From Rostratula benghalensis (taxonomy: Eukaryota; Chordata; Aves; Charadriiformes; Rostratulidae): DNA of 64,000 nucleotides. Positions 1-13,765 of the stretch are shown here, in pieces. The notes beneath the pieces were generated by a model, which did not search any database, had not been told where the DNA came from, and was given only the letters and a program-made list of their open reading frames with translations. The translations under genes and the position numbers were made by a program. The stretch covers positions 5,290,845 to 5,354,844 of the forward strand of contig VXAI01000015.1 in NCBI GenBank assembly GCA_013399305.1, read 5' to 3'. Within the stretch, counting starts at the first letter, position 1, and each line of letters starts with the position of its first letter.

Positions 1-3000
1 TTCAGAGAAAGCAGCAAACAAAAGTGTCCTACCTTGACCACACATATGAAGTAAATAATTATTAGTGCAATTAACACGGACAATAAAACAAACAAACAAT
101 CAAAAGACAAATGTTTCTATTTTTTTTTTCCTGCTTTGTGAAAATGCTAAATAAACAGGACCTAAATCTTGTACCATGGGTCAAATTTAGGTTTTGCCAT
201 AGATTTTGCGTGAAGAGCAGGAGAGGTGTTTTTTTTAAAAAAAAATTAAGTCCATTTTCAAAAATTACCTCTGAAAGACAGAAAATCCTTGAGGGTATTT
301 TCCTCTGTTCATAAGCTGAATATTGAAACAGGGTTACAAGAGAAAAGTAACCTCTACCATGTTTCTCACAACATAGTATTAAACGCATTCTTAGGCTTCT
401 GAGTTACATTTGTTTTTAAATTGCTTTTAGCACAGGAACATCAGGTTAATGAGTTTTATCCAGTTTGACTGGAGGCACTGAACAGGTGTTGCACGTGTAT
501 GGGTCTGATTCTTTTAATGAAGTAATTTTTAAAGAAGTAATCCCTGTTATTTATTTTGGGGTGAAACAATGCCATCTTCAGCACAGGCCCTTGGAACAAT
601 CGAGAAACTCTGGCATTCCTGATATACTGAAATGTGAGAGGGGAGGGGGGGAAAATTATGAAAATAATAAGAAATTTTAGAAATCAAAGGAGAAAATTTT
701 TTTAAAAAAATTAGAGAGAAAAGAGACTGGGAATTTATTTACTTTTTTTAAAAAAATCAGTACTTTTCAGCACCCCTTTTTATTCAAATCTTTTGCCTTC
801 AGGAGCCTAATGCTTCAAAATACTTCTCACCAGGGCACCATATAAACAAAGCGGACTGTGGGAGGTAGGTGTAGATCACCAGCTTTAGCTGCAAGACCTG
901 TACTTCTGCATATATTGTTTTCAGGAGAAGCAATGCAAAGAATCAGACAAACCTTTCACATCAGGAAGCATATTTGAAGGCAGTCTATAGAGCAGTTTAC
1001 TAGCACCTGTTTTCATCAAGCTGTCTTAAAACTGGGGGTTTTCACCATTTGTGAGTGATTGCAGGAGCTATTACTTTAATTTAATTTAAAATAAACTATT
1101 TTCAATTTGAAAGTTAAAAGATGACTGTTCCAAGGAGATCTACAAAGCAGGAGAAACAAGATAAAGGCTCCATTCCCCTTATACAGTAACCTTACAGAGG
1201 TCACATTGGTCTTTAACTACCTTTAACACTGATCTGTACAAACTGTTTGCTTGAGGGGCTGAGAAGTCAAAGGTCTTCGTGGAACCATGTTATGTCCTCA
1301 TTTCTTACAAAGCAGTCTAAGTTGAAGCTTCATTTTCTTGGAGTCCCTGCTCCTCATTTTTTTTCTTGACCTCCTAAACTTCACTTCTCTCTTACCTTCC
1401 CCCTTAACAAAGCAGTTCCTGTGGCTGAAAAACAGCATATTGTGAGCCACACTGTTGGATTTGGTGTCATCTCTCCAAAGCTCCCTTCCAATTCTCTGAG
1501 AACAAGCCCCCTCCATCCTCTCCTTTCAGAAGAAAACAGAGGTCCGTGTCACATACAAGCAACAAAATTTGTGTGGGACATGGGATCATCCAAGTCAGAC
1601 CCCAGGAGCACCAGACCAAGCTACCCAGCATGGAGAAGAGACACAGAACCACAGCGCTTCCCAGGTCATGCCATGGAAGCAGGGTGGCATGGAAAATATA
1701 AATAATCCACTTGGGCAAGGACCATGTCTTTTCCCCTCCTCCATTTCAAGTTTTATTCACCAAGTATCCAAAGCCTGACTGGAAACCCACTTCCAGAAAT
1801 GAAAGAATCACAATAGGAAAAAACTGCAAGATCAATCACACAAATGTCTAGTGAATAACCCAGCAGGGCATGGTGTTTCTTTAGAGATCTGCAAGCAGCC
1901 AAGAGATGACAATACTCTAATTAAACCAGTGAGCTGCAAAATGTGTCCAAAAGGCTTTCCTTCCCATCCAGCCCCTGCTCAGATACTAGGCAATGAAGTA
2001 AACATCAAGTTGCACTGGGAGTTGTTTCCATAAAGAAAATACAGATAATGAGGCATCCCCAAAAAACTCTTCTCTTTTTTTTTTTTTTTTTTTAGTTTTA
2101 ATTTAAAATTGAGAGGACTGTGTGACTAAACGGGATGGTGTCTGAGGCAAAAGGACAGATGGTTCTGCTCCCAGAGCAATGCACAAAACCATGGCTTATT
2201 AAAAGCTTTTTATTTTACTTAGGGCTTTTTTATTTACTCTTCTTTCTCTCTTCACTCATCTATTCATTTACCCATTGGAGTATTGAAAATTCAAGTTCTT
2301 GTTCTTCCAATTCATATTCAAATCAAAACACATACAAGCACACAGCAGAGCTTTTTTTTTGAAAGTTTGAAGAGTTTTGTTGTGGAATTTATTTTAATTT
2401 TTTTTAAGTGTATAACAAGCCAATTACAGAGGCTGAATCAGTACCTTTTAGATGAATACACAGGAAATGAGAGGAACATGGCAGCGGTGACACATCTTCC
2501 AGCCTGAACTCCCTGGAACATGTGGTATATGCTATTATTTTATGTATAATGAGTAACTTGTAGTGTGTTTATCTCATCAAGAAAACCACTTTTCCCCTCA
2601 CTTTCACATTCCGTGGATGCTTAATGAAGTGGTTTTGCTTTTGATGAAGGTAAATGCATAAATAATCTCTTCAGAACAATTCCTGTGCTTTGGTCACGGT
2701 CTCTATAGACGCACTCATGTCCTCAGCTGCCAAGAGCAAAGAACCGTGGCCACCTGCTTCAAAGGCCAGTGGGTACAGGAGATTTTACAGAAAGCAGAGT
2801 AATCAGACACGGGCTGGTGCTACTCTCACTCTTGGAAACGGACACAACATTATTTCCTTCCTATCGAGTCCCATTCAGTTACATCCTGAGACCCAGCTCA
2901 GCCAAGAGAGCAGGTCTGACCCTGCTCAGGCCGAGTGGCAGCTGCACACCCTTGGGTTGGCCCTGGTGCTCCAAGAAGACAAGCTGTGCCCTGCAGCACC

Positions 3001-5957
3001 CTTCAGTGCCCACGTCTCAGACCACAGAGAAAAGCAATGGTTCTGCAGTATGGAGCCTCTCTGCAGGGACTCCTGGCCAGATCCCCCAACACCAGACCTC
3101 TTGGTGCCTCCACCTGATGTACTTGCTACAACTAAAAGACTCTTGTGGACTGTAAGATGACCCAGAGAGTCATGGAGAAGGTTTTTCCATCCTAGAATTA
3201 TTGGCCCAGCAGAAAAACAGAAATCAAATATGGCAATGTCATGGTGGGATCAAGCTTTTTAATGGTTTTGTTGAATGGATTTCATTTGAAACATTTCAGA
3301 GCAGCCTAATGAAATGAAACTCTCCAGAACAAATTTAAGAATTGCATTAGTAGTTTCCTGTTAGGAAACCATTCTAAAAACAAACTGCTGAGCATTTCTA
3401 CTTGTCACGGGGCTGTTACAGGGGTGGCTTCTTCACTAGGGCTTGGCTATTTACTTTAAGTACATGGGCTCAGTCTGCTGTCTTTATGGCCACTGTTACC
3501 TTGATTCCCTGCTTGCCATGGAAGTATCAGCGGACTCGCTGGGATATGATTCCCTTCCACTCTAAATTTATGTGGAGGGTCATAGTGTGGCTGTTATGGG
3601 GCTGCTGACTTCCAAATCAGACAGGGAAGTAATAGCAGTGTTTCTACAAATGATACTAGAGACCTATGGAAATGAGAACTAGGCAGGAAGGCCATCGCTT
3701 TCTGATTTATAAGGAAGTTGTCCTTGATCCACATGGATCATTGCTCCAGTTCTGGAACAGCTGAGCAATTGCTACCAACTGAACCATCAATACTATGATC
3801 AGTAGCATAATGATACTTTTTCTCTCAAATATATTATATTTCCTTCCCACACCTTTACATTTTGTCTTTAAAAAAAAAATAAAAGTATATGCTTTGTAAT
3901 TAAAAAGAAAAACAAAGAAAAAAAGGATTTAAAGCTAATAGTCATTACAATCACCATAATAAATTTGTAGGAAATGCATTTAACTATTACCATGGAAATC
4001 CGGAAACTGTTCTGTTATAATTAAAAGGATAATTATCTTTTACTATTTTAATAAACTCATTAATTAAAAATTTAGGATAGCTTTGCCAGAGTATATATAT
4101 TTGCATATATTACAAATAACATGCTTTCATAGTATTTTCTCTTTAACTCATCACGTCTCCTATATGTATCTTTATACCATGTTGTAGTAATCTTCATTTG
4201 GGGGACAAGAGTGCAAATATGATTTCATTTTACTCAGCTAAACCGATTTATCATCATTTTATATCCAATAATCACTATTTTTAATAAGGGCTTTGGAGTT
4301 GTCACCAGCAAACCAGAAAAGCCATTATTGCACAGCACCAGGAGGAAATACCACTGCCATTCAACTACAAGGAGATCGGACACGGATGAGCAAGACAGAA
4401 GAACCTGTGGGCACAAGACAGACCCTGTGGCACATTTGCAAGACCCCTCCTCTATCCATCCACACAAGAGCTCCCACCACACTTACTGCCCGTGCAACTC
4501 CTTCACAAGAATTTCACATTTCTGGGTGTGAAAAGCTTTTCAGTGAGGGTTTTATGCAGAGCCAGTGTAAGCAGTGGCACTGGCCATGAGCTTACCTACT
4601 CAAGATGACTCCTGCATGCAGTGGGAGAACTGTCAGTACCTCACTTGCACTCAAGTCTGAAGACCAAAGTCATTGGTGAAAGTTACTTTGCAAACCATTT
4701 CCAGTATTAAATAATACAGTCAAATCACAAACAGCCTGTGAACAATTCAAGACAAGCAGAAGCAAAACAAAGCTTTTGCTATAAATCCTACATCCAGCTG
4801 AAGAAATTAGGTTGAGTAATTCACTGTTATGCTTGGGTTTGTCACCTGTTATGGAACAGCACAGAGCTAAAATCTTCACTGAAGAATGAATGTATCCTCT
4901 TTCCAGTTCCTTTCAGCAATGATTTTATATGGTTTGCAGGTGTAGGTCACGGGTGAAATATAGACCATGATCCCTGTTGCTTGAAATATAGATCTCTATA
5001 AACAGTCCTATAAAACAGATACTGTCCGAAAAACTGCTGCTTTTTTTTAAATAGAAAAAGTAGACACATGCCTGTTACTCAGTTGAAATAAAGATGCTGC
5101 TGAAGACTGAAAAGGGACACACACTGAAATAAGAAAATATGAATTGTAAGGATGTTTAGTAGTCAATTACGTAAGCAGAAGACCCTTCATAAGTTGCATA
5201 AATAAGCACAGTTTATAAACTCAATTATAAAAAACTCGTTCAGTTTCTGTAAAAAATCAGAACGACTGTTAGATCAATAATATATTTTGGCATGCCTCTT
5301 TTTATCTATTAAAATGTATAATAATAATTGTACAGTATTAAATTGGGAGGAAATGCAAACATTAGCCAGGGAAAAGAATCAGAAAAAAAGCACCTAAAGA
5401 GATGATGTACACAGACACTAAATGACCATCTATATGGAAAAATAAAGTGATACATTTTGGGAAGATCTCTGTAAAATGTGCTACAGTAATACCAAGAGCT
5501 TCAGAGAGCAGCAGAACTAATGAAACTGAGTTTCAGACTTGAATCTAACAAAATCTAAGTGAAACATTTCCTGACATTGGCTTTTCATAATGGCACTGTC
5601 CTTGGCAAGTGCTTTGGTGTTCAACAGGCGTGGAGGTAAAGCTGTGGCTTTTCTAGCAGAATAAGACCTAATACAGACTCCCTCCTCTATCCAGCATTTG
5701 CATTGCATGAAACTTACAGGAATTCAGTAGCTTTGAAAACTCTACATTTGTCAAATTTGGTTGAAAACAGGAAACACATCTCTCCACCTTATCTCTTTAG
5801 GAAAGCAGGCCAAAGCTAACCCAACAGATTTAGATGACAACAAGGATGAAACCTGATTTTCCAACAGGTTATGTCTGCAAAAATGCTGGTGCAAAGGTTG
5901 GACCACAAATGGGAAATATTTGACAGCGCAGGACTGAAACAATCTCTCTCCTGACAG
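1..5957. other. AT-rich unique DNA, no gene recognised
   Basis: Contains homopolymers (for example T19 near 2.08 kb) and a very AT-rich section at about 3.8-4.25 kb. A 156-codon frame at 2690-3160 overlaps a 128-codon frame on the same strand and has no recognisable domain; it is treated as chance. No splice-bounded coding exon could be defended. Confidence 0.5.
2075..2093. repeat. poly-T tract (19)
   Basis: Uninterrupted run of 19 T. No target-site duplication or retroelement body was recognised next to it. Confidence 0.9.
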
Positions 5958-6103
5958 GACTCAAGCAGGACTGCAAGGAGAAGGTTGCATGTTTTACTGG
6001 GGATATCAATGATAAAAGCCAAATAATCCAGAAAAAGAAGTTAACTACTGGAGGAGCTTTTATGAGAATAGAATTGAAGAATAAAGTACTGGTAGACAGA
6101 AAG
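5958..6103 (+). other. plus-strand exon-like open segment
   Basis: A 146-base segment follows a pyrimidine-rich CTCTCTCCTGACAG acceptor and ends at a strong donor, AAAG|GTAAGAAT. One frame is open for 48 codons and continues open past the donor. It reads as a lysine-rich peptide, for example LKQDCKEKVACFTGD early and LKNKVLVDRK at the end. It starts with two bases of a split codon and ends in phase 0. It lies on the opposite strand to the other candidates and resembles no protein I know. It is most simply a chance pseudo-exon and a useful gauge of the false-positive rate. Confidence 0.13.
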
Positions 6104-6694
6104 GTAAGAATTTATCAGTACTTGACATGTTTTATCAAAAAGAGAAATGGCTCGGTACTACAAGTTGTCACAATTTACACGTGATCACAAAAGGAACTGC
6201 ACCTCTCTAGAGAATCAAAGGGAAGGATGCAGTATTGCCATTGTTACCTGATGTTCCCATGGATGGCCAACTCATGAATGCCAACACAGTTCCCAGGAGG
6301 TGAAAGGGCTGCAGATTTGGGCCCCTCATGACTTCCTCAAAATCACACAGAAGCTGCGGCAGAGCAAGAGCAGAAGCTACATCTACCTTCATTTAGTTTT
6401 AACATTTCTTCAACAGGACCATAAAAATTTCAGAACACCATGTGCTGCAAATGCCATGCAGATCAAGGCCCCTCTGGCCTACTCTCTCACTGCCAAGGAC
6501 GATGCACGTGGTCCCTGTTGGGCTGGTGTTGAGCCCTGACTGTTTGCAAGGGGAAAGTGCAAGCACAGCTTCCCAGTAAATGGAAAGCCTGAAGCCCACG
6601 TCAGTACATCTGCAGTCTGGCACCACCACACTTTGTGGCTGCCAAATTGAGATTTTCATGGATGACAGTGTTCAGCAACACCAGTGACCATCTG

Positions 6695-6729
6695 TTTCTT
6701 CCTCCTCCTCTTCCTCTTCTTCATTCTCA
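6695..6729. repeat. pyrimidine-rich CTT/CCT tract
   Basis: Almost pure pyrimidine stretch made of TTCCTCC and TTCTTC units, imperfect. Confidence 0.75.
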
Positions 6730-7114
6730 TTTGCTTTTACTTAACTCAGTCTTAAGTGACCAAGATATCCTGGAAGCAAAAGCAGATTAAAGCAGTGGAT
6801 GATACATCATCTGCTGATTTAACTCCCAGAAAACAAGAAAATTGCAGTGAGGCTTTGAAAGAGGGTGTAACATAGAGGGTTAACGGGGAACCTGGAGCAG
6901 CTCAAAGTTAAAGTCGTGGCAGTTGTGATTTGACAGACTGTTTCCCTGGGGGGCAGGTGGAAGAGCAAGGCCCCATAGAGGGTGTGTTGGAAAACAGGAA
7001 GGATGTGATTGCAGTGCGCTGTAAGCAAAAATAAAAGCAGTAGCCTGAAACGCAGGGGGTGAGCAGGAATGGAGATGAGAAGCTTCACTCAGGTGTGCTG
7101 TTTCTACTTCAGAC

Positions 7115-7165
7115 ATTAAGTGCTTTAAGGAAAGGACCGTTTTGATGGTTTGCATTTCTATGCTC
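7115..7165 (+). repeat. possible L2/MIR3-type tail remnant
   Basis: CATTAAGTGCTTTAAGGAAA followed by GGACCGTTTTGATGG loosely follows the same 'taagctctttgaggcagggaccgt' tail as the copy near 32 kb. It is short and diverged. Confidence 0.22.
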
Positions 7166-8633
7166 GCTGCCTACGTCTTCCCATGATAACATACCAGAAA
7201 AGTTTAAACTTTCCTTCTAGGAATTTAGGTTAACCAAGGATGCTTACACCACCTCTAATTCTGTTTTAGAATTAAACAGAGGTTTTGCCTTAGGAAAATT
7301 CAATTCCTGTGTCAGCAGTTTATCAGATGGCTTCTAGCTAAGGGACATACTAAAGGACAAGACCTGATTCTGCAGCCAAATGGCCACATGCAGGCCAGTG
7401 AACTGCACACTATAAATAACCAGGACTCAGCTAGACTGAGGTGAGGGAGAAAACATCCCACACGGAGCCAACTCTCCCATTTGCTGAACTGCTCCTTCTT
7501 TCTGGAGGCACTGAAACAAAAAACACTGTGGGTTCAGCAGGTCACATTCCTGCCCAGTCCTGGCTCATTTCACCATCTCAAAATAAATTAAGAAACAGAC
7601 AGTGCTGTGCAGAGGAAGGAACAGGGACTATTCCTGTTACCTGAGGCCTGTCTTTGACATCAGTTTTGTGCTGATGCGACCATTCTAGTTAGAAGTCAAG
7701 TCAGACCACAGGCACATCTCTCCCCTCACTATGATCCCCAAGATCCCCGGGGGAGGATGTCTAAGGGAGACTGGGGAATCATGCAGTGACAACCCCCCAA
7801 GCCCTCAGCCAGCCAGCAGCAGCTCACAGCACAGGGAGTTCCCAAGGGTGGGGGAAAGAAAAGGAAAAACAACAACAAAAAAAAAGAAATTTAATATTAC
7901 TGAATGTATTTTTCTTCTGTAAAGATGCCCTTTCTTTTTCAAACCCACGCAAACTCTTATCATCTACATCATCCTCTGGCAAGGACTTCCACAGGTTATG
8001 CAGCTGGTGAAGCAGCACCTCTGTTCATTTTGAACCTGCCATCTGCCAGTTTCAAGTGATGTTACCAGTTCTTTTTTGCAAAATGCAGTAATTTCCCTAT
8101 TCACCTGACACAATGTTAATTTCTTCAGACCTTACTCATTCTTACTGAAATAGGCATCTTCATGCCAGTGGATGTATTCCCTTTCCTGCAGAAGAAAACA
8201 GATGTTGCCTTCCTAGCTGCTAATTTTTATCTTTTCTCTTAATTGAAATTACCTTCTGCATCCTTAGTTTTATAACTAAATGTCCTTTATGTGGATGGTA
8301 AGGCAGTTTATAGAAATTCAGTTGAAGAAAGTAGGCAAGTTTCTCCAAATAATAAATATTAGAAAGATATCCACTACAGTCAATTGAAATGATGATACTT
8401 GGAAATTAAATGGTTAGAAAGCACAATTTCTTTCCAATTTAGAAAGCACTCCAACGTCTATTCTGTGTTTGCAAAAGACATGGTATCGTGCTGGTTTTTT
8501 TGTATGGGAGCATTTAATGCACTCAACTTCACAATTTCAGCTAATTCAGCTCATGCCATTGGACCTCATGTAAGGATGGAGAAGTAAATGGCTCTCGCAT
8601 CTAAGGAAATGGAGTAGCTTTGACTTTACTTAC

Positions 8634-8747
8634 CAAGAACCTTATCTATCAGCGTGTCCACATCTGGGCCTGCCAACCACACCTTCTAACAGCCAGGCTC
8701 ATGCTGATCTCAGTGAGGACCTGTATCAATACTGCCACCATTACCTC
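8634..8747 (-). other. exon-like segment with in-frame stops (terminal, noncoding or pseudo-exon)
   Basis: The minus strand shows a textbook acceptor (TCTTTTTCTGCAG) and a strong donor (TTG|GTAAGTAAAG) 114 bases apart. All three frames contain stops. The longest, in phase 0 from the acceptor, reads 32 codons (starting EVMVAVLIQVLTEISMSLAV) to TGA at 8649-8651, directly followed by TAG. It could be a terminal coding exon with a 3'UTR intron, a noncoding RNA exon, a poison exon, or an unused pseudo-exon. Splice-signal quality is the only firm observation. Confidence 0.15.
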
Positions 8748-11700
8748 CTGCAGAAAAAGATTTTCTACCTGTTCGAAAACTAAAGCCTTTAATTTATGAA
8801 TTATGAAAACGAGATACCAACATACAACATAGTGCTGATGTGACAAACAAGCAGTGTTGCTTGCAAAGAACCAGAGGAAGCAAAAGGAAAGATGCCTGTT
8901 GCTACAATAAGCTAATATACTTCAAAAGAAGCAGGTATCTCCCCAGTCCCACACTGCAGTAGCTAAAACCTGAAGTAGCAATGACTGCCAAATCTTCTGA
9001 AACCTGTACCCACAGTATGACTGAATAAGCCTTAGACCAAGCATTACAAGAAAGGAATTTCAGCACTCAGCACGATGTGATCTTAGAGGAAAGCGATGTT
9101 CTGTTGTGATATAACATAAATTAATATAAATGAATTAAACCTCTTTAACAGCTTCTCAACAATAATGTGTATTAAATGCTCAGAGAAATTCCTCCAGGTA
9201 GCAGTGATTAAATAAATGTAAAATGCGTTCATATTAAAAGGGCATGATCCTGTGTCAGGAAAGAAAGGTATGACTTCCTTTGAACTCCAGCTTCAAAGCA
9301 GCTACACTGAGCACAGTAACGTACACAGGACAGGACAGGTCAGTCTCAGCATCCAGCCCTAAAGAGAAGTCTAAGGAGCAACTCAAAGCTCATCAACAGC
9401 GAGATCAAAGCAGCATTCCTTCAGGGATGGAGAGGTAGTATCAAGTCAGCACAGCTCCCAAGGTAGGTAGGACTTAGTGGTCAGAAGACATGAGGATAAG
9501 AGCTCTTAGAAAAGAGTCAGTTTCATTAAATCTTTGTGTTTGTCAGTCACTATCCTGTGTCTTTGGTGAATGGAGAGAGTATCCTCCCTTCACCCCAGAG
9601 CGAATGGCTGCCCGAGCCCAGCTGCAGTAGTCAGGTGCAGGGAGAGGGAAGGATGAATCACAGGCTCCAGTGTTTTAGCTGGGGAGGTCTATGTGCTAAT
9701 GATCGGTTTAACGATTATTTATGCACAAACAACCTCCCAAATTTTCTCTGCAGAAAAACTAAAGTGTACTAGCCACAAGCTTTCAACTGACTCATCCCCC
9801 TGCATCCCATATCGATATGAATGTGACAAGGTCGCACACCCAGTCGCAGGTGACTGATCCATGCCTTTGAGCCGGTAGAACACAAAGCATCTGCCTGGTT
9901 TTAATGCTGGGATTCAAAAAACTCTTCCTCTGAGAAGTTATCACATCATGTGAACCTCACCTTGACTGAAGCTTCCTTACCGAGTCAGCAGTCAAGAACA
10001 ATGTTTTCAGGCAGTTCACAAGAGGCTGGCACCTACTCAAAGAAAGGCCTGTTTTAGTGGGCTTATATTATTTAAACCTCACTACTTGTTTCACTTACAG
10101 GTGAAATACAAAGCAAGCGTTGGGGACGTGTCTGGGTAAAGCCAGAAAAATATCTTCATTGTTAAAAATGTATCTACAAGATTACTAAGTTTTAAATAAA
10201 GCTGCTAACAGTAATGGGATGTTCAGTGGCTGAAGTGCTATTAACAAAGTGGTGATAACCATACCTCCTATGAAAAGCATCTCTCAAGACAGGTGATGCC
10301 CTGTCTGTTAGAGAGAACCATCAACATCCTCTACAGGACAGGAATTTCGGTGACAGAGCACTGTCAATCTCATTGGCAGGGCCAGCAGCCTGCCTGCAGC
10401 CCCGTATGACAGCAGACACTCTCAAGGCAGACAAATAAAAACCAAGAACTGGTTACACATGATCACAAATGGGTAGTAATCCAGGAGAAGTGGGGATACT
10501 CCAACCAGTCCTCGGGGTAACAGAAGAGCATCTAACATGGTGTAACCTGTGTTTTCTGCTGTGCATCACAGGACATAAATGATGCCACTTGGAGACAGAA
10601 CCAAGTTCAGAACTTGACAAATTACTCCAATCTGTCGAAGCTCTGGCCAGCCTTTCCAACACCTCTTTGAGGATCCGACTTGTTCATTTGAAGCAAGAAC
10701 AAACCCTCATTTTTTTCTGCAAAGCTTCAAGTTGTGATGACTGCAATTCAGCCCCTGCTGGTATTTGTCAGTGGCAAGCTGTAATTTCTGCCTTCCTAGC
10801 AACCCTACACCTTTCCTTTTCCCTTTTGCCTGCTTCGTCCCCTCCTTGCATTCTGCCTCACTCCACGTTGACAAAAGCCTAGCAGTAGGGACTATTTTTT
10901 TTTGTTTCTACAGCACTTGTCATTTGTAATTCCTCACTTCTCCAAGGGTTTGGAAGCACTATCTGCTGTACATAATAATTCCAATGACATGATTTTATTT
11001 TTTTTACCACCATAGTTCTCTTTCTCCTTTGTGACCTCTTTTTCTGTTATTTTTCTTTCCAGTTTCTTAAATTTCATTTATTTCTTAGCTGTAATATGTT
11101 TTTAAGAAAAAATTATGTATATTTTTTTAGATAAAACGAGTCTTCTACACTAGAAATGGTAATTATTTTTTTGTAGCCACACACAAACACATTTCTTGTC
11201 ACTAAGTGCCTGACAGCATTTCAAATGTTGGGAGAAGTTTCTGTGCCTAATAAAATGGAACAAACTTGCCACAGTTAATGTAAGTTATATAAAAGAATCC
11301 CACCCCACACCCACAGCAAATAAATTTGTTTGCCACATATTTAAATTAAATGCCCAGTGGAGTTTACCAGTTGGAAACTAGCAGAAGATTTACTGAAAGC
11401 AGTTAATGGTCAGATTGCTTGAGTGGCAAGTTTTAACCGACAGTAATTAGAATTGGAGATTCAGGAAACTGAGGCCTGCAGATAATTTAGAAACAAGTTT
11501 AACTGCAGAGCTCCAGGTTCTGACTGGCACATGTCACAATCTGTCGAGGACTGGCTTTTCTGCAATCATTGTCAAACTGTCCTTCCTGGTTCCACAAGAG
11601 CTTCACCTTCGCTCTGCTCCAAGCAACAGTGACAATTTCAGCACTAAAAATGGGAATCCCCCAAACACCTCTTTGCTCGAAGGAAAGAGAAAACCTCTCC

Positions 11701-13669
11701 AACTTCTAGGATAGTCAATAAAAATTAAATTTTTTTGTTCCCCTCAGGACAGCAAGAAGCAATGTGCCAGAGTCAAAGACCAATGCAAGGCACGTGGTTA
11801 GCTTTTCCATATCTCTGCCAACAGGGTGTGCTGAGCCCTAAAACAGGTGGAAAGAGAAATCAATGTCTAAACGTGCTCTGAGAATTGCACCAACTCCCAG
11901 CGCAGACCCAAATGCTGGTTGGCTGCTCTAAATCAATGTGATGGAGAGGGCTGGCAAGCTACAGGCCTGAAAAACCAGGAGACCTGCACAGTGCCTGCTT
12001 TCATTGCCTCTGCCTCTTGCAGGATTTTGGTCTGCATCAATATAAATAGCTTTAGATATACATAATAATCATATTTCTTCAAAAAGCCCTTTTGCTATTT
12101 TTGTCATGCTTGTGCCAAGAACAATCATCCCAGGACTCCTTGGAGTGCAAAAGCAAAGGGCAAGCCCAAGCAGAGAGCAGCAGCCCAGCAGCCCAGCTCA
12201 CAGCCAGCCCCAAGCACAGTGCCATCAGGGGGTCCCCTCTTCCCACCCAGCTGCAGGCAGCAAGTCCCTGCCCTCTGTCAGGAGAGCCATACAGCTGTAC
12301 CTTTAGGAAAGAATAAATTTACAACAAAGCTAAGGTAAAAACAGATAACCACTTTATGACAGCACTCCTGTCCGTGATTCCTTCTCTATCCTCACTACAA
12401 GACTAAGCTGCTTTCTATTGCATCTGCTGCCACTTGTCTCTGGTTTCAAACAAAAACCACATGTGAGGCCCCCTCCCAGCAATGCACAGGGGCAAAGCAG
12501 GGCTCTTTACAGATTCAACTCCAGACACCCACACCCCCCCGCCTTGGGTGCCAGGGAAATAAATATATGGTATTACAGAGGCATAGGACATAAATTTTGG
12601 CTTGGTTTAGAACCCTGTGGGCAGTAAAGTGCTCTGCCTATTAAAACATAAATTATCATCTGAGTATAGCTGATGAGAGGCTGGGACTAATAGGAAGTGG
12701 TACTAAATCAGAATTATAGGAATGCTCTTTCCCGTCTGACTGCGGGAATTTACTCTCTTCCCTGGCGAGCATGAGGATGGCAGATGAAAATTAAGGCCAG
12801 TTTGTATGGGAACTCAGAAGTAAATCCTTACCCTCCCCAAATACATCCTTATCAATAAAGTATCTTCTTAATCCCATCAACTATGATTGTGGAACACCTG
12901 TCACCACCAAACTTCCAAGTCTTTATGAAAAGAAGAAACCTTATCTCATATCCATCCTCTGAATTAAGTAGCAGCAGCATTAATAGTAATACTAGGTCTA
13001 CTGGGAAATTGAGCCTGGCACTCATTACCAGAGCTGGGCTTCCAAAAAAAAATCACTCAACAGGGTGGCTATGAATTTCCTTTGAAAAATCTGAACCTAT
13101 ATTATAAATCTGAATCTGAGTCTCCTTAGAAAGTCTGGCCCTGTGGTCTCTCAAAGATTCAGTCCCCAAGTCTCCACACAGATAAATGCTTCTCTACTCT
13201 GCTCTGCTCTTTCATTAGGTCCCATCCAGAGACAGCTCTGGGGGAGACACCAGCAGCAGCTCTGCACCACCCCAAGATTCATTACTGTAAAGCACAGTGG
13301 CTCTGTACACTAGAAAGCACCCTGGAAGACAGCAAGCGCTGTCAACTGGCCTCATTGCTTCATCTTTTCTCAAAGCTGAGACCAAGGTCTATTGTGTCCC
13401 AAGTGGCACAATTTTACAGCTGCTTTTATAGCAAGGGCCATAACGTTGACAGACCTTAAACTTAACAGCACAAATACCACTACAGTATGTGGACGGGATT
13501 TCACCGCAAACATTTGCTTGAGTTCCTGTCTTATCCTCACTGAGGACAGGCATTATTAATTCAACTTGTGGGATTTTTCTGAATATTTATGTCAGTTAGT
13601 TCCTATCAGCCTAGCAAGCATGGCTTCACTTCCTATCATGCCGGCCCTCTATCTCAGGAAAGGCCTGTT

Positions 13670-13765
13670 ACTCTGATTGTAAAGATGGAGAATTGAGGCA
13701 AAATGCAGTAACTCAGTGATATACCCAGTGCAGCACTGAAGATCCAGGAATGTAATGCAGATCAC
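13670..13765 (-). mobile_element. MIR/CORE-SINE-like fragment
   Basis: The sequence AAAGATGGAGAATTGAGGCA, then CAGTAACTCAGTGATATACC and CAGCACTGAAGATCCAGGAA parallels reverse-complement MIR (cagatgaggaaactgaggca, taagtaacttgcccaaggtc, gcagagc..ggattcgaaccca). It is old and diverged. Confidence 0.45.

Noticed and set aside
831..905. Minus-strand exon-like segment ending in CCCTG|GTGAGAAG, open in one frame
   Set aside because: Only 25 codons, poor polypyrimidine tract, and its phase fits no neighbour; likely chance.
2690..3160. 156-codon plus-strand ORF (second longest)
   Set aside because: Overlaps another 128-codon frame on the same strand, has no recognisable domain or splice context, and sits in a locally GC-richer stretch where stop codons are rarer.
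4596..4656. Minus-strand 61-base segment between GGTCTTCAG and TAG|GTAAGC
   Set aside because: Open for only about 20 codons with a bland peptide; indistinguishable from a pseudo-exon.
5871..5954. A first reading suggested one long exon from 5866 to 6103
   Set aside because: Re-reading the bases showed a TGA at 5952-5954 in that frame; only the downstream part remains open, in another frame.
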